A stretch of 64,000 nucleotides of DNA from Azorinus chamasolen (Eukaryota > Mollusca > Bivalvia > Cardiida > Solecurtidae), in NCBI GenBank assembly GCA_963576725.1, contig OY755241.1, forward strand, positions 56,730,484 through 56,794,483, written 5' to 3'. Below, piece after piece: positions 22,364-34,700 of this stretch. The notes under the pieces were generated by a model, which searched no databases, was not told the DNA's origin, and saw only the letters and a list, made by a program, of their open reading frames with translations. The position numbers were made by a program, and so were the translations under genes. Positions within the stretch are counted from its first letter, which is position 1; each line of letters begins with the position of its first letter.

Positions 22364-22967
22364 ACGGAAAAGTAGTAAAGTCAAGCAGGCAAAGCCACAT
22401 ACAAGACGCAACCACCACCAAAACACCGATAGACAGCATGACACACACACACAACCTAATACCCAAACGCAAACGAGATGAACACAGAAAACACCAACAT
22501 ACACACAAGAACTAGAGACAAACACTCCATACAGGAACAAACTCACAAGCACAAAGACCACAAAGAAGCAATGCAAACAAAAGGAAGGGCGACAAAGAGA
22601 GTACCGCCTTGGCATGATCAGTAGCAAAAACACCACTGGGGGTTTAACCGGTTTACGGACGGCCTAACCTCACACTTCTCTCAAAGTCACCCTTGCTTTA
22701 CAAATAGTTTAAATAAAGGTATCCCCGCCGGACTTACCCACAACATAGACGACAGTGAACACAGGACATGTAAAACATAGCATAATAACTGACAATCCGT
22801 CAAATATGTACTCAATGACTTTGCTGAAGTCAAAGCACCTACAGGGAAAATTACATGAGTCTGGCAAGCTCATCCCGTATCTGAGTTTAAGAGTATACCA
22901 TCATAGAGTACTACCCTCGGCCTGTCATCGCGCAAGCAAAGAGGAGAGCGTAGCTACCGACTGTAAG
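22364..22967 (-). mobile_element. Penelope-like subfamily B 3' fragment
   Basis: Minus-strand copy of the subfamily B 3' end. From its 5' side (22967) it carries the last coding residues, then CATTGAGTACATATTTGACGG, the structured core near 22600-22660 (CAGT/ACTG hairpin; here ACCATGCC replaces ACCGTGCC) and the GTGT tract, ending at TACTTTTCCG. It is 5'-truncated within the ORF. Confidence 0.75.
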
Positions 22968-23455
22968 TTAAACTATGCTGAAGCGATTACCAAATTTATC
23001 TAATTATGAGTTTAAGAGACAGGTGCTAGCTTGTATGAAGAAAAGATGAAATTGGAGATTCTGCAAGCGGTACGTTAGCTCAAATAGTAGTTGTGCAAAT
23101 GTTAACTTAATACAGGACAAACATTATGCCGATAGCTCTCATAGAAGCTTTCTCCATCACTTTCGTTCTTGCATTAAGCAGCACCCTGATATTAAAGACA
23201 ATCATTATTAGTGATGAGCGAATATGCAGTAGTTGTTTGGCCATTTACTACATGCAAATAGAGCAGACCCTGATCAGGCAGCTCTTACAGGAAACATCTG
23301 ATCTGGGTCTTTGTTTGCAAGGTGTAGAGTAAAGGGATAATAAATTAAATTTGGTCATGGCAGAAATATTAAGATATATTTCTCTCCATAAGCAAACTGA
23401 TCGGACCCAGATCAGATTAAATAGGACATTATTTATGTGGTTGTGTATAAACAAG
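22968..23455. other. No gene seen; MITE core fragment
   Basis: GAGCAGACCCTGATCAGGCA (23262) and GATCTGGGTCTTTGTTTGCA (23300) form the foldback typical of the MITE family. Otherwise unremarkable. Confidence 0.4.
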
Positions 23456-23457
23456 TA

Positions 23458-23745
23458 CTGAAATTCATGATCTCGAAGGATCAGAAGCTATAACAACACT
23501 GAGAATGAAGTACGGGGCGACGTTTTACGGCCGCCACACAAGCACTTGTGAATATTATAAATTCTGAAGGGAGGTGATCCCCCGAGAACAAAAATTGCAG
23601 ACTCGGGTTTTATTGAGTCTGTTCAATAGTAATTGAAAGTGCAACACTGCTCACGCCCCCTAGCACCGGCTTAAGCGGTATTCAATTTTCAGAAGTAGAG
23701 ATTCATGATCTCGAAGGATCAGAAGGTATAACAACCCTTATTCCA
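23458..23745 (-). repeat. D-family interspersed repeat
   Basis: Minus-strand copy of the unit seen twice at 48360-48880: TACTGAAATTCATGATCTCGA, GGATCAGAAG, GAATGAAGTACGGGGCGACG, GGCCGCCACACAAGCACTT, GGTGATCCCCCGA, TTGAAAGTGCAACACTGCTC, ACGCCCCCTAGCACCGGC. The CATGATCTCGAAGGATCAGA motif returns at 23703, so this is a partial dimer. Non-coding; type of element unknown. Confidence 0.7.
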
Positions 23746-23902
23746 CTATTCCCGACCTGAATCGAATTTAGAAGCAGGTAGAGGCTAAATGAGACGATCA
23801 GTAATTATGATCAAAGCTCTTTGACACTCGGACAAGAGATTCCCAAAAGTTGTTTCGAATGGGAAGTCAAGGTTGCATCAGATACAATATTGAGTGTTAT
23901 CT

Positions 23903-24265
23903 TCAGTAAATACAATATCGAGTGTCAACTTCTGCCCAGGAGAAACTTTTGTTGAAAGAATAAAAACAATTAGCGCAAATAAGACCGATGCCTGTAGCTG
24001 TAATCGTCACCACAGGGACATAATTACAAAGACAGTTGCATGCAGTGATTACCGTGCAGAACAAATATAGTTTAGCATCAGAACGTAGCAAAATATTGAT
24101 GTGTAATGCACCGAGTCGGGCACTTTCCTGGTATCTACGCGGACCCGTTTTTCCAATTCTGGAAAAAAGGGCCAACATAAACCAAGTTTTGGGATCGCCC
24201 TTACAGCGACATACACATGTATATGTCTCTGGTCGAAAGTATACCACTCTCCCGTCCCATGTCAA
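23903..24265 (-). CDS. Weak candidate ORF of 120 codons with promoter-like upstream sequence
   Basis: An ATG at 24265 opens a frame to 23903 without recognisable domains (Cys-rich middle, MTWDGRVVYFRPE start). Upstream on the minus strand lie a GCGCATGCG NRF1-like box (about 24281-24290) and a TTACGTCA CRE-like box (about 24331), which is the only reason to list it. Could be a non-coding first exon or chance. Confidence 0.15.
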   Translation of the reverse strand: MTWDGRVVYFRPETYTCVCRCKGDPKTWFMLALFSRIGKTGPRRYQESARLGALHINILLRSDAKLYLFCTVITACNCLCNYVPVVTITATGIGLICANCFYSFNKSFSWAEVDTRYCIY

Positions 24266-24339
24266 ATAATACGAAACTGGCGCATGCGTATTAACTAGTT
24301 ATCAACATTAAACATCTGCCAAAACGTGCGCATTACGTC

Positions 24340-26129
24340 ATACCATCACTATTCTACAGGCAAACAAATTACTGAAAATCTATGATGATTCGGAAGAAAC
24401 GGTTTAACTTGTTTTACAAAATAAAAAAAAATGCGTGGAATTTATAATGGACTTTATTATGTTCATCGTCAGTGATAAATAGTCGCCTATGATATATAAA
24501 CATCCTTTCGATTATTTTCGTCGTATGCGACACATACCAAAAGAGCAGTAAAATATCGGTAGTTTTAGGGCATCCGGAGAACAACATGTCTTATTTTAGA
24601 TTCCGGTTAAACTGTCACACAATAGTAAATAGTTTGCCATGAGATTGAGATAAAAAGACGCAGAAGGTGCAGCATCAAGCACTCTCTTAGGAAGGACTAA
24701 ATCCTATTTTGATCCGAAAGACAGTCCCTTTGACCTAGATCCGACAGCCACAATATTTTGGGATGTTATTCCCATTCTTTAAGTGGTATGGGTATAGTTT
24801 TGACAGATCACCCAACTAGGCAACTCGAAAAGCACTACAACAGTGATCAAAATTAAATTGCAATGACTCGGTTGGTACGGGAAAGGCCGCCATTCAAATT
24901 AAATAAGTAGATCAAAGGTATTTGTCCATCAGCACTTTAAGTAGATCAAAGGTATTTGTCCACCAGCACTTTAACGACCAGGCTTTCAGCTAAAGATAAA
25001 GTTTGTGAAGTTTATGGTTGATGAAAATGGTGTGGAGGACTTTCAATACCACATTGACTCTGCACCAATACTACATTGACACTGCACCAAGATAATGCAA
25101 CATACTTGCCACGGGTAGTGAAATCATATAAAATAATTTACAATCTTGAAAAAACCTAATAAATTCTTTAAAAGATGCGGCTTTGTTTAATTTCAGATGA
25201 AAAAAGCAGGAATCAGCAAAATTGTCAGATGACGCTGTTCCTACAATGGCCATGAGATACCCAAACATTTTGCAGGAGGGGAAGGTATAGCGCACTATAC
25301 GATAACAGTGCAGACTTTGAAAGTAGCAGAAGTAAGTTACTAACGCAGAAAATATAGCCCAACAAAGTATAGGAGGAGGTAAGCCAATCTAAATATTTTC
25401 CATGGGCCCATGCGATATGGAATATGTTTTGAAAGCGCTCAATTTAAAAAATTGACATGGCGAGTATTGCATCAGCGTATCTGGGCATAGGAACCAATGA
25501 ATTTCTGCAAATTTACAAAGATTGTAAGATGTGATTTCTGACAAAAGGTTGGCTATAATGTCATGAGTACACGGGTGATTCCACAAAAATTGGTTATCTG
25601 CTGTCCCTCACCTTTCACGATTTAAAAGTCATAAAATAATACTTTTAAAAGAATATTTTATCTTTGCCTAGTTAATATGACATACCTTAGTGAGAATATA
25701 GTGATAACCATTTAGAATTTATGTTTATTTTCTTGGAATCGACTTTCAAGTATGAAAGGGGGTGCAAAATTCCCATGTCCCTCGTCATACAGCACATGAT
25801 AGAATGAGATATCTTGACCTTAAATCATCTTAAATTTGATATTTTTTCTCTATTGATAATGTCATTATATTATCATAGAATGAATGAATACAAAATATAG
25901 CTGTTAGTTTAATCTCTAGTGGCTTTTTTCAGCTGCTGATTTTTGTCCCTCGTTTTCCTGTCAGTACCGAAACGGTATGGTGTTTTAGCCTGTACCTATT
26001 TTATCTTGAAATTGAGGGAAATTCCTTCTGACGTCATCAGAAGGTTTTCTCCATGCAGTCATTATAGGGTACACTTCGATTTAGCAATCCCGGTTCTATT
26101 ATAAGAAATGGCCTCCCAAGTCAAAAAAT
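24340..26129. other. Unique non-coding sequence
   Basis: AT-rich. GTAGATCAAAGGTATTTGTCC occurs twice in tandem at 24905-24965 (period about 36 bp), and ACATTGACTCTGCACCAATA / ACATTGACACTGCACCAAGA at 25050-25085. No exon recognised. Confidence 0.35.
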
Positions 26130-26490
26130 GTTAAAGTTGCTGACAAACAGACAGACAAGGCAAAAACAATATGCTCCCCCCCCCCCCAGATTTTGATCTA
26201 GGGGCCATAAAAATGAGTCATGCAGGAAACACCACATACAGAACAAACACTCACCCGAACAGCAACACAAGGAAACAGCATCCCCCCCCCCCCAGATTTT
26301 GATCTAGGGGCCATAAAAATGAGTCATGCAGGAAACACCACATACAGAACAAACACTCACCCGAACAGCAACACAAGGAAACAGCAAATGTACATAACTA
26401 TAAAAACACCAAGCGACGCACAGAGACAAAACAAACATACAATAGGGGGAAGATGGAAGTACCGCCTTGGAACGGTCAGTGACTAGATCT
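26130..26490. mobile_element. S1 3' end joined to PLE-A 3' end, partly duplicated
   Basis: 26130-26212 is the last part of an S1 element (GCTGACAAACAGACAGAC, C-run, AGATTTTGATCT, GGCCAT). It ends at AAAAATGAGTCATGCAGG, the 3' end of a minus-strand PLE-A fragment (to 26487, cut in the core hairpin at GTCAGTGAC). A 106-bp segment spanning the S1/PLE junction is tandemly duplicated (GAGTCATG at 26215 and 26321). A homologous uninterrupted PLE-A end with the same A5 is at 5719. Confidence 0.75.
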
Positions 26491-27284
26491 GTACTACTAA
26501 ACATTTGCTGAGGATCACAGTTTATAACAAATGCTGCTTTCGTTGTTAATTTGTGACAAGATGGAATTCATTTTTTTAATTATAATGATCATGGACGTGA
26601 TTGTTGATATGTGAATATGACCGAAAGGACGTAGGGGTAGAAAATCAACATTTTTAAATGACAGTCTGAGATTTAGCTAGTTTAATAGCGCGTATGGTTC
26701 CCGCGAGCATTAATTACAGACTGCCATCGCCGCCGATTGCTGCCAATCAGCCTATTAAAATTGTGATGAGGAAGCTGAGTCCATTCCTCCCGCAGAGTTA
26801 CTGAATGGACTTGGCGGGAAGAAATGGCTTTCAGATCCTATGCTTATTCTATAGGATTTAAATTTGGAGATTTAGCTGGCTAATCTAATTGCAGATAGAG
26901 GCTTTTTCAAGATACAGGTTAGCGATGCCCGCTTTGTGCACGGGCATTTTCATCTATCAGAATGAAATCAGGACCTGTAACACCTGCATACATGAACATC
27001 CAAAAGAGCTAGGTACTTTTTTAATCGAGTTTTGCCTTAAATGTAATGAAAATGGAAACTACTACATAAAAGTTTAAAATTATCGAACACTTCAATCTGC
27101 AGCAGCCAGTCGATGACGTCACGTCTAGCAATGAACGTGTTTAGAAGAAACTCAATATTTTATCAACGAAACGCACAAAAATTCAAGAGTTTGCATGAAT
27201 AACCGACATAAGACGACATTCACTGAAGAGTAAGTATAATATGAAAGCTCCACGAATGTAACCATTTTATCCTGGGTTAAAAAT
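26491..27284. other. No gene seen
   Basis: Unique AT-rich sequence; one GATGACGTCACG CRE-like site near 27112. Confidence 0.35.
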
Positions 27285-27662
27285 TCTGAACCCCGAAAGC
27301 AAAAATTGCAACACAACAGGAGAAAATTGCAGACTCGGTTTTATCGAGTCAGTTCATGAGCAGTAATTGAAAGTGCAACACCGCTAACGCCCCCTAGGAC
27401 CGACTTAAGCGGTATTTAATTTTCAGAACAAAAAGTACTGAAATTCATGACCTCGAAGGATCAGAAAGTATAACACTGAGAATGAAGTACGGGGCGACGT
27501 TTAACGGCCGCCACACAAGCACTTAACATCTGCTGTGAAAATTATAAATTCTGAAGAGAGGTGATCCCCCGAAAGCAAAAATTGCATCACAAAAGGAGAA
27601 AATTGCATACTCGGTTTTATTGAGTCTGTTCATGAGCAGTAATTGAAAGTGCAACACTGCAA
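27285..27662 (-). repeat. D-family repeat, tandem partial dimer
   Basis: Two minus-oriented D units: GAACCCCGAAAGCAAAAATTGC (27290) and GATCCCCCGAAAGCAAAAATTG (27562), each with AAAGTGCAACAC; between them the TACTGAAATTCATGACCTCGA and CGGGGCGACGTTTAACGGCC parts. Same organisation as at 48.4-48.9 kb. Confidence 0.7.
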
Positions 27663-27703
27663 GTCTACAAAGTAATCGAAATACGAATATGTATGCATTT
27701 CCG

Positions 27704-27791
27704 GGGTATGTGTTAACATATATAGCAAAATGGCGGCGACACCTCACGGGTATGTGTTAACATATATAGCAAAATGGCGGCGACACCTCAC
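27704..27791 (+). promoter_or_regulatory. Duplicated YY1-like / translation-start segment
   Basis: GGGTATGTGTTAACATATAT followed by AGCAAAATGGCGGCGACACC is present twice with a 44-bp period. AAAATGGCGGC resembles the YY1 site that often overlaps the initiator and ATG in animal promoters. In the first copy ATGGCGGCGACACCTCACGG is directly followed by GTATGTG, a possible splice donor. Suggestive only. Confidence 0.25.
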
Positions 27792-28230
27792 AGGGGGAAT
27801 AACTAATCCAGTAGCCTAGTATAATTATATTTTTTGCAGCAGTATTTTATTTGTTGCAAAACATTTGCTTACATCTAGATCTAATACAAAATATACGCAA
27901 TTACTTGCTGATCCGACACAATGATAGAACTGATATTCCTTTTTAATGTAGCAGCGGCTTGGGTGACTGTAAATTCAACAGATTTTGAGTTATTTTAGCA
28001 ACACCCTTGGAATATAAAACAACAAGCACCCAATACCTATCCATTTCTAAGCAGAATCTAGTCTCCACAAAGCATTCCTACCCAATCCTAGTTGATTAAT
28101 TCCAATGCTGTTTATTGAAGTACGCAACGTTATGTATGTATACGTTCACCACTATTTAGATAGACCCAATTACAAACACATGACGTCACGCCAAGCATTG
28201 TGGCGAAAGAATAATGAATACCAGGGACCA
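27792..28230. other. No gene seen
   Basis: AT-rich; no motif supporting an exon. Confidence 0.35.
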
Positions 28231-28548
28231 ATTAAAGGGGGCCTTTCAAGGTTGTCAATACATAAGTATGGATTTTTTCCATCCCCGCGACTATTTCACG
28301 AACCTGCAAATTACTTGATGCAGAAGACCCCAGATACACATTTAAACACGTACAGTCCAGATACACATTTAAACACGCACAGCCCAGATACACATTTAAA
28401 CACGCACAGGCCGACATTTGGGTAGAATCTATTGCAAGTTTACCGGAATGCATCCGCACATGAAAATTCTAACATCTGCATAAGCCGGGGATCTAACCCC
28501 CGAGCGGTGAAGAAAATACCCTTACCACTGTGCCATGGAGTCCTCTGG
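28231..28548 (-). mobile_element. tRNA-derived SINE with internal 30-bp repeats
   Basis: On the minus strand 28548-28480 looks like a tRNA: A box TGGCACAGTGGTAAGG and B box GGTTAGATCCCC with spacing like a tRNA gene, but poor acceptor pairing. Downstream, the body includes three to four tandem copies of a 30-bp unit (CAGATACACATTTAAACACG on the plus strand, 28331-28415). This is the organisation of a tRNA-headed SINE with a variable-number repeat. Not a functional tRNA. Confidence 0.55.
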
Positions 28549-30150
28549 AAAATTTGAAATGTCGATCAAATATTGAAGCAGAGTATTTTATTTATTATAA
28601 ATATTTATCGGTCCCTTGCCGCTGCTCATTTGAAGTGATCATTGTTGAACACTAGACCTATATGTCTTTCATCGAATAGCTATTTTCTGAAACTTAGTTT
28701 TACTAGTCGAATTCGAATAAAAAATATAATTTCAGGTAACATAAATCAAGAAGATGAGTGACACATAAACGCTGTGCAGTAAGTAACAACCGAAGACCTC
28801 TGTCGGGCGTAAAAACGCTGCCCGTAGGGAATACGTGACAAATACATTGACGACCTGCATTAAAATGACAGTGTAGTATGCAAGATATATAAAAAAAACT
28901 TTATTAAGAAACAAGTGTCTGTTGAATTTAATCTGTCTGACAATTATAGTTCAGATCCTTCTTATGTGCCCCTGAAGCCAGCTGTAGCACCAACGTTTTT
29001 TTTATTAATATTAAAAGTGCTGGTTTGAGTCATTCATGTTGCTTCCTGAGCAGGATACCTGGCCCCAGGCTTGTGACCATGAAAGGAAAAGCAAGAACCA
29101 AGCTGTTTGCCACCACATGCGTTTTGCTCTCGAAGTCTGCACGTTGTTGTTTGTGCCAGACGTTTTGATTTCAATGGTTACTTCAGTAGTGAGCCATTAG
29201 ATTAAATTTTGAATAATGCCATAAGAATAAGGAACACCAATGAGTTTACATGTAAGGAAATTGCTGAGATTATAGAACATATGAGCTTTGGCAAATCACC
29301 ATACACAAAAGCGCGTTTTGTTTGACGAACCATTCGAAGAGGAAGACTTCGTGTCATTAACTGGCATAAAAAGTGACTGATGACTTTTTTACATGTCATT
29401 AACTGGCATAAAAAGTGTCTGATGACTTTTTATTACATTTCTTATGTCAGTTAATACCCTAAATTACAGAGATGCAAGGAATTGTCTTGGAATATTTTTG
29501 ACAAAACTTAGAACGGGCCTTTCCAGCAGAACTTTAGGTACTATTTTCTGTATGGGTCTTTCTAAGCTAAACTGCAACAGTAGGGCGTGTGTCTATTGAT
29601 CATTGATATTAGAAAAACTAAATTATTATTGAAGATCGGAACATTTGTAATAGGGAGAGAAAACGTTATAGAGATAACGAAAATAGTTTAATACTGTTCT
29701 TACATTCATATATATATAAAAAATATCTTTTTTTGGATGTTTTTTGTGACAAAATTTCCGTTGGAAAAGTGCACTGTTGGGTTGGTTTGTTTTAGTTGTA
29801 AATTTACCCCACAAGCGTTGTAAACTGATTCCAGAATGATTATTTTACCAAATGTCAATAAAAAGGTATGCAAAATAGATGCATTTTCTCATTTTTTTTA
29901 ATTTCTAAAATGCATGTTCGGATGTTACCCACTCGGTCAATAGTGAGCGTCTGTATATTCCCTAAAAACTGAAGAATTACAGTGATGCGCGCGTCAGCAA
30001 GTTACTGAAGCGTAATAGCTGATCCTGTTAAACGAGAAAAGCATATACTATTTGATACATATGTATCAGGAAGAAAACAATTATTAATTTTATGCGACAC
30101 GAAAATAATCGGTCAAAAACTGTCCGCAACAAATCGTTTAATACGGCCCG
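28549..30150. other. Unique non-coding sequence
   Basis: ATGTCATTAACTGGCATAAA with AAGTG.CTGATGACTTTTT is repeated twice at about 29345-29430. No gene recognised. Confidence 0.35.
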
Positions 30151-30159
30151 GTCAATTGA

Positions 30160-30249
30160 GATCATTTATGCAAGCACGTGATCTGCTAATGATAAACACG
30201 CGTACTACGTCATGTTTTTGTAGGTGAAGCCGTGATGGGAAATATGGAG
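30160..30249 (+). promoter_or_regulatory. Candidate promoter and first exon with perfect splice donor
   Basis: A CACGTG E-box (about 30175) and a TACGTCA CRE-like site (about 30206) lie just before ATG GGA AAT ATG GAG (30235-30249), directly followed by the consensus donor GTAAGT. An encoded MGNME would be in phase 0, as is the terminal exon candidate at 35395. Inference from motifs only. Confidence 0.3.
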
Positions 30250-31550
30250 GTAAGTTTGTGATCGGTCAAACATTGCTACAAATAAACGTCCATAACAATT
30301 TTAAAAGGTTCTGACATTGAGCTTTTACGATGGATTGTACAATATAAGCAAGGTCGGTGTTTATTTCCATTGAGTTTTGAGTTAAATGATGTAACATACA
30401 CATAATAAACGGATGTAAACAGTTGACATTCGTGGTTGCACAAGTACGTCACCTTTGACAAGGGGAATATAAGTTGATGTCATATCATGTCCGCAACGCA
30501 TGATCTTCGTTATTGTGTTTGCTTCTAGCATGAAATCAATCGTTCATTTAATTTTCCATTTCCTTGAAACGGAAAGTAGACCAAAAACATTTTGTATTGA
30601 ATTACAGCATTACCATGTTATTTTAACCACCTTAACAGGTGTACGTAACTGTTTGACATCACTGAAACTGTTTTGGTGTTACTTGTGACTAATCATATAT
30701 GAGATAGGCTTACGTCCATATCTTGAATGACAAAATCCTTTGTTGATAGATATTTATTACTGTATTGAGTTGATTGTGGATTCAAAATAACTAGTTTATA
30801 AACATATAGTTCAAGTAGTTAACTGAACATAGTGATTTGTTAGAACTTGATCTAAGGCATGTACGTAATTTTGACAACCTAACAAATGTTGGGACGTTAC
30901 TGATGACTGAACATGAATAGGTTGGTTTACATCCAAACGTGAAAAATTTTGTTGTGAAACTTTCATCTGGCATGCATCTCTGATCTGTTTTTTTTTTATT
31001 TGAGTTACACTTTAATGTTTTTGTTGTATGGACAGGAATGTACGTAATTATTGACATATTTTAACACGTTACTGATGACTGTGTTTAAACTATTGTTTAA
31101 ATGCCCATATTTTGAATGTGATAAAGTCGGTAAATTCTAAATTACGTTTTGAATATGTTTTTAACTTTTCCTTTCTACAGCAATTTCCAATTTAATTGTG
31201 CCTTCGGCCCAAAAAGGCAAAATAATAATCTCAGTCTCACATCAGCTGAGAGATCTGAAAAGTATCACAAACCTTATTATCTTTATAATTTTATTTTGGC
31301 TAGCTTAACACTTTCCCTTCCGAATATTTATACAAGACTTCACTAAAATTCTATGAAAACTTGAATAAATTTTCATTTTGGTACACAGATCTAAACAAGA
31401 AGTATGTTGAACCAAAGTGAAGTGAAACCTCTGATAGAGGTTACTTTGTATGATATGTCTATAGTAAACAGAGTAGACCCTGATCAGGCAGCTCCTAGAG
31501 TTGTTCTGCTTTTTGCAAAAACGATACGAATTGCCTCACAATTCAATGAG
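30250..31550. other. Non-coding, possible intron
   Basis: AT-rich; contains the MITE core AAACAGAGTAGACCCTGATC with CAGGCAGCTCCTA at 31468-31500 and ACGTTACTGATGACTG twice (30893, 31065). No exon recognised. Confidence 0.35.
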
Positions 31551-31551
31551 G

Positions 31552-31755
31552 TTGGATTATTTTAGAAACTTGTACTGTGATGTCACACGGTGTTATACAT
31601 TGTACTACAAAGTAACATACACTGACCAGTATGATCCTTATATGGTGAACAAATGTTGGATTATTTTAGAAACTTGTACTGTGATGTCACACGGTGTTGT
31701 ACATTGTACTACAAAGTAACATACACTGACCAGTATGATCCTTATATGGTGAAAA
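31552..31755. repeat. 104-bp direct tandem duplication
   Basis: TTGGATTATTTTAGAAACTT at 31552 returns at 31656; the unit includes GATGTCACACGGTGTT and GACCAGTATGATCCTTATAT and is repeated almost exactly, ending at GGTGAAAAAG where the S3 element starts. Confidence 0.85.
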
Positions 31756-34700
31756 AGTGTTCCAAGTTTAAAAGCTTAATCTGAAGGGGTTATGTAAATA
31801 GGTGGACTTTAACAAAAACCTTAACCAAAGTTTCTAAGTTAAAAGGGGGCATAATTCTGTCAAAATGTTGGACAGAGTTATGTACTCTTACCTACAGGTG
31901 AAGCGTGTGATGGTGAACAAGTGTTCCAACGTTAAAAGCTTTATCTCAAAGGGTTATGTAAATAAGTGGACTTTTACCAAAGCCTTAACCAAAAATTCTA
32001 AGTTAAAAAGGGGCATAATTCGGTCAAAATGCTTGACAGAGTTATTTTCTCTTGCCTACAGGTGAAGGTTGTGACGGTGAACAAGTGTTCCAAGTTAAAA
32101 AGCTTTATCTCAAAGGGTTATGTAAATAAATAGACTTTAACAAAGCCTTAACCAAAAATTCTAAGTTAACAAGAGGGCCAGAATGGCCCTGAAGCGCTCA
32201 CCAGACAATCAGAATAGAAGATTTTCAAAGTTTTCACTATATGTTTCTATAGAAAACTAGCCGGTCCTGGGGCTGGACAGTTTTGACCCCAGGGGCATAA
32301 TTTAGAAAACTTTTGTAGAGGACCTGAACATGACACTGTGAGCCAAATATGAAAGCTAAGAACCTTCCAGTTTCAGAGAAGAAGATTTTCAAAGATTTCA
32401 CTCTTTGTTTCTATTCAAAACTGCCCACCCCTGGGGCGGGGCCAATTTTGACCACAGGGCCATAATTTATATAACTTTCGTAGAGGACCTGAACATGATG
32501 CTATATGCCAAATATGAAAGCTGAGAACCTTCCAGTTTCAGAGAAGAAGATTTTCAAAGTTTTCACTATTGGTTTCTATTGAAAACTGCCCACCCCTGGG
32601 GCGGGGCCAATTTTGACCCCAGGGCCATTATTTATATAACCTTTGTAGAGGAATTGAACATGATGCTCTGTGCCAAATATGAAAGCTGACAGCCTTCCAG
32701 TTTCAGAGAAGAAGATTTTCAAAGTTTCACTATTTGTTTCTATTGAAAACTGCCCAACCCTGGGACGGGGCCAATTTTGACCCCAGGGGCATAATTTATA
32801 TAACTTTTGTAGAGGACCTGAACATAATGCTCTGTGCCAAATATGAAAGCTATGAGCCTTCCAGTTTCAGAGAAGAAGATTTTCAAAGATTTCACTATTT
32901 GTTTCTATTGAAAACTGCCCACCCCTGAGGCGGGGCCAATTTTGACCCCAGGGCCATTATTTATATAACTTTTGTAGAGGAACTGAACATGATGCTCTGT
33001 GCCAAATATGAAAGCTGAGAGCCTTCCAGTTTCAGAGAAGAAGATTTTCAAAGTTTCACTATTTGTTTCTATTGAAAACTGCCCAACCCTGGGGCCGGGC
33101 CAATTTTGACCCCAGGGGCATAATTTATATAACTTTTGTAGAGGACTTGAACATAATGCTCTGTGCCAAATATGAAAGCTATGAGCCTTCCAGTTTCAGA
33201 GAAGAAGAGTTTCACTATTTGTTTCTATTGAAAACTTCCCACCCCTGGGGCGGGGCCAATTTTGACCCCAGGGCCATTATTTATATAACTTTTGTAGAGG
33301 ACCTGAACATAATGCTCTGTGCCAAATATGAAAGCTGAGAACCTTCTAGTTTCAGAGAAGAAGTTTTTCAAAGTTTTCACTATTTGTTTCTATTGAAAAC
33401 TGCCCACCCCTGGGGCGGGGCCAATTTTGACCCCAGTGCCCCCCAGTTTCAGAGAAGAAGATTTTCACTATTTGTTTCTATTGAAAACTTCCCACCCCTG
33501 GGGCGGGGCCAATTTTGACCCCAGGGCCATAATTTATATAACTTTTGTAGAGGACCTGAACATGATGCTCTGTGCCAAATATGAAAGCTAGGAGCCTTCC
33601 AGTTTCAGAGGAGAAGATTTTCAAAGAATTCACTATTTGTTTCTACTGAAAACTGCCCACCCCTGGGGCGGGGCCACTTTTAACCCCAGGGCCATAATTT
33701 ATATAACTTTTGTAGAGGACCTGAACATGATGCTATATGCCAGATATGAAAGCTGAGAACCTTCTAGTTTCAGAGAAGAAGTTTTTCAAAGTTTTCACTA
33801 TTTGTTTCTATTGAAAACTGCCCACCCCTGGGGCGGGGCCAATTTTGACCCCAGTGCCATAATTTATATAACTTTTGTAGAGGACCTGAACATGATGCTA
33901 TGTGCCAAATATGAAAGCTGAGAGCCTTCCAGTTTCAGAGGAGAAGATTTTCAAAGTTTTACTATATGTTTCTATTGAAAACTTCCCACTCCTGGGGCGG
34001 GGCCAATTTTGACCCCAGTGGCATAATTTATATAACTTTTGTAGAGGACCTAAGGGTGATGATATGTGCCAAAGATGAACGCTGAGAACCATGTAGATTC
34101 AGAGGAGAAGATTTTTTAAAGGTTCAAATTGTTGACGACGAACGACGCCGGACATCAGGCGATCCCAAAAGCTCAACCTGAGCACTTTGTGCTCTGGTGA
34201 GCTAAAAAGGGGCACAAGTCGGTCAAAATGCTTGACAGTTATTTTCTCTTACCTACAGGTGAAGGTTATGACGATGAACAAGTGTTCTAAGTTTAAAAGC
34301 TTTATCTCAAAGGGTTATGTAAATAAATGGACTTTAAAAAGGGACATAATTCGGTCAAGTTTCAAAGCTTTATCACAATGTTATGTAAATAAGTGGACTT
34401 GTTCCACATAAATTGAGGTTAACATCTTTGGTTAACGCAAATTCTAAGTCAAATTAAGCGACCTTGACCTTGGATAAACGAGCCGGCTACTGTAGCATGT
34501 CTAGATAAACATTATGGTTAAATTTGGGAAAGATCCACCAAGCGGAACTTGAGTTAGTTATTACAGACAGACTGGTTAACATTTTTGCTAAATTCTAAGT
34601 CCAATTGTGTGACCTTGAGCTTGGAAAAACAAACCGGGACTTGGCAGACTACTGTAGAATGTCTAGTTAAACATTGTGTTAAAATTTGAGAAGGATACAC

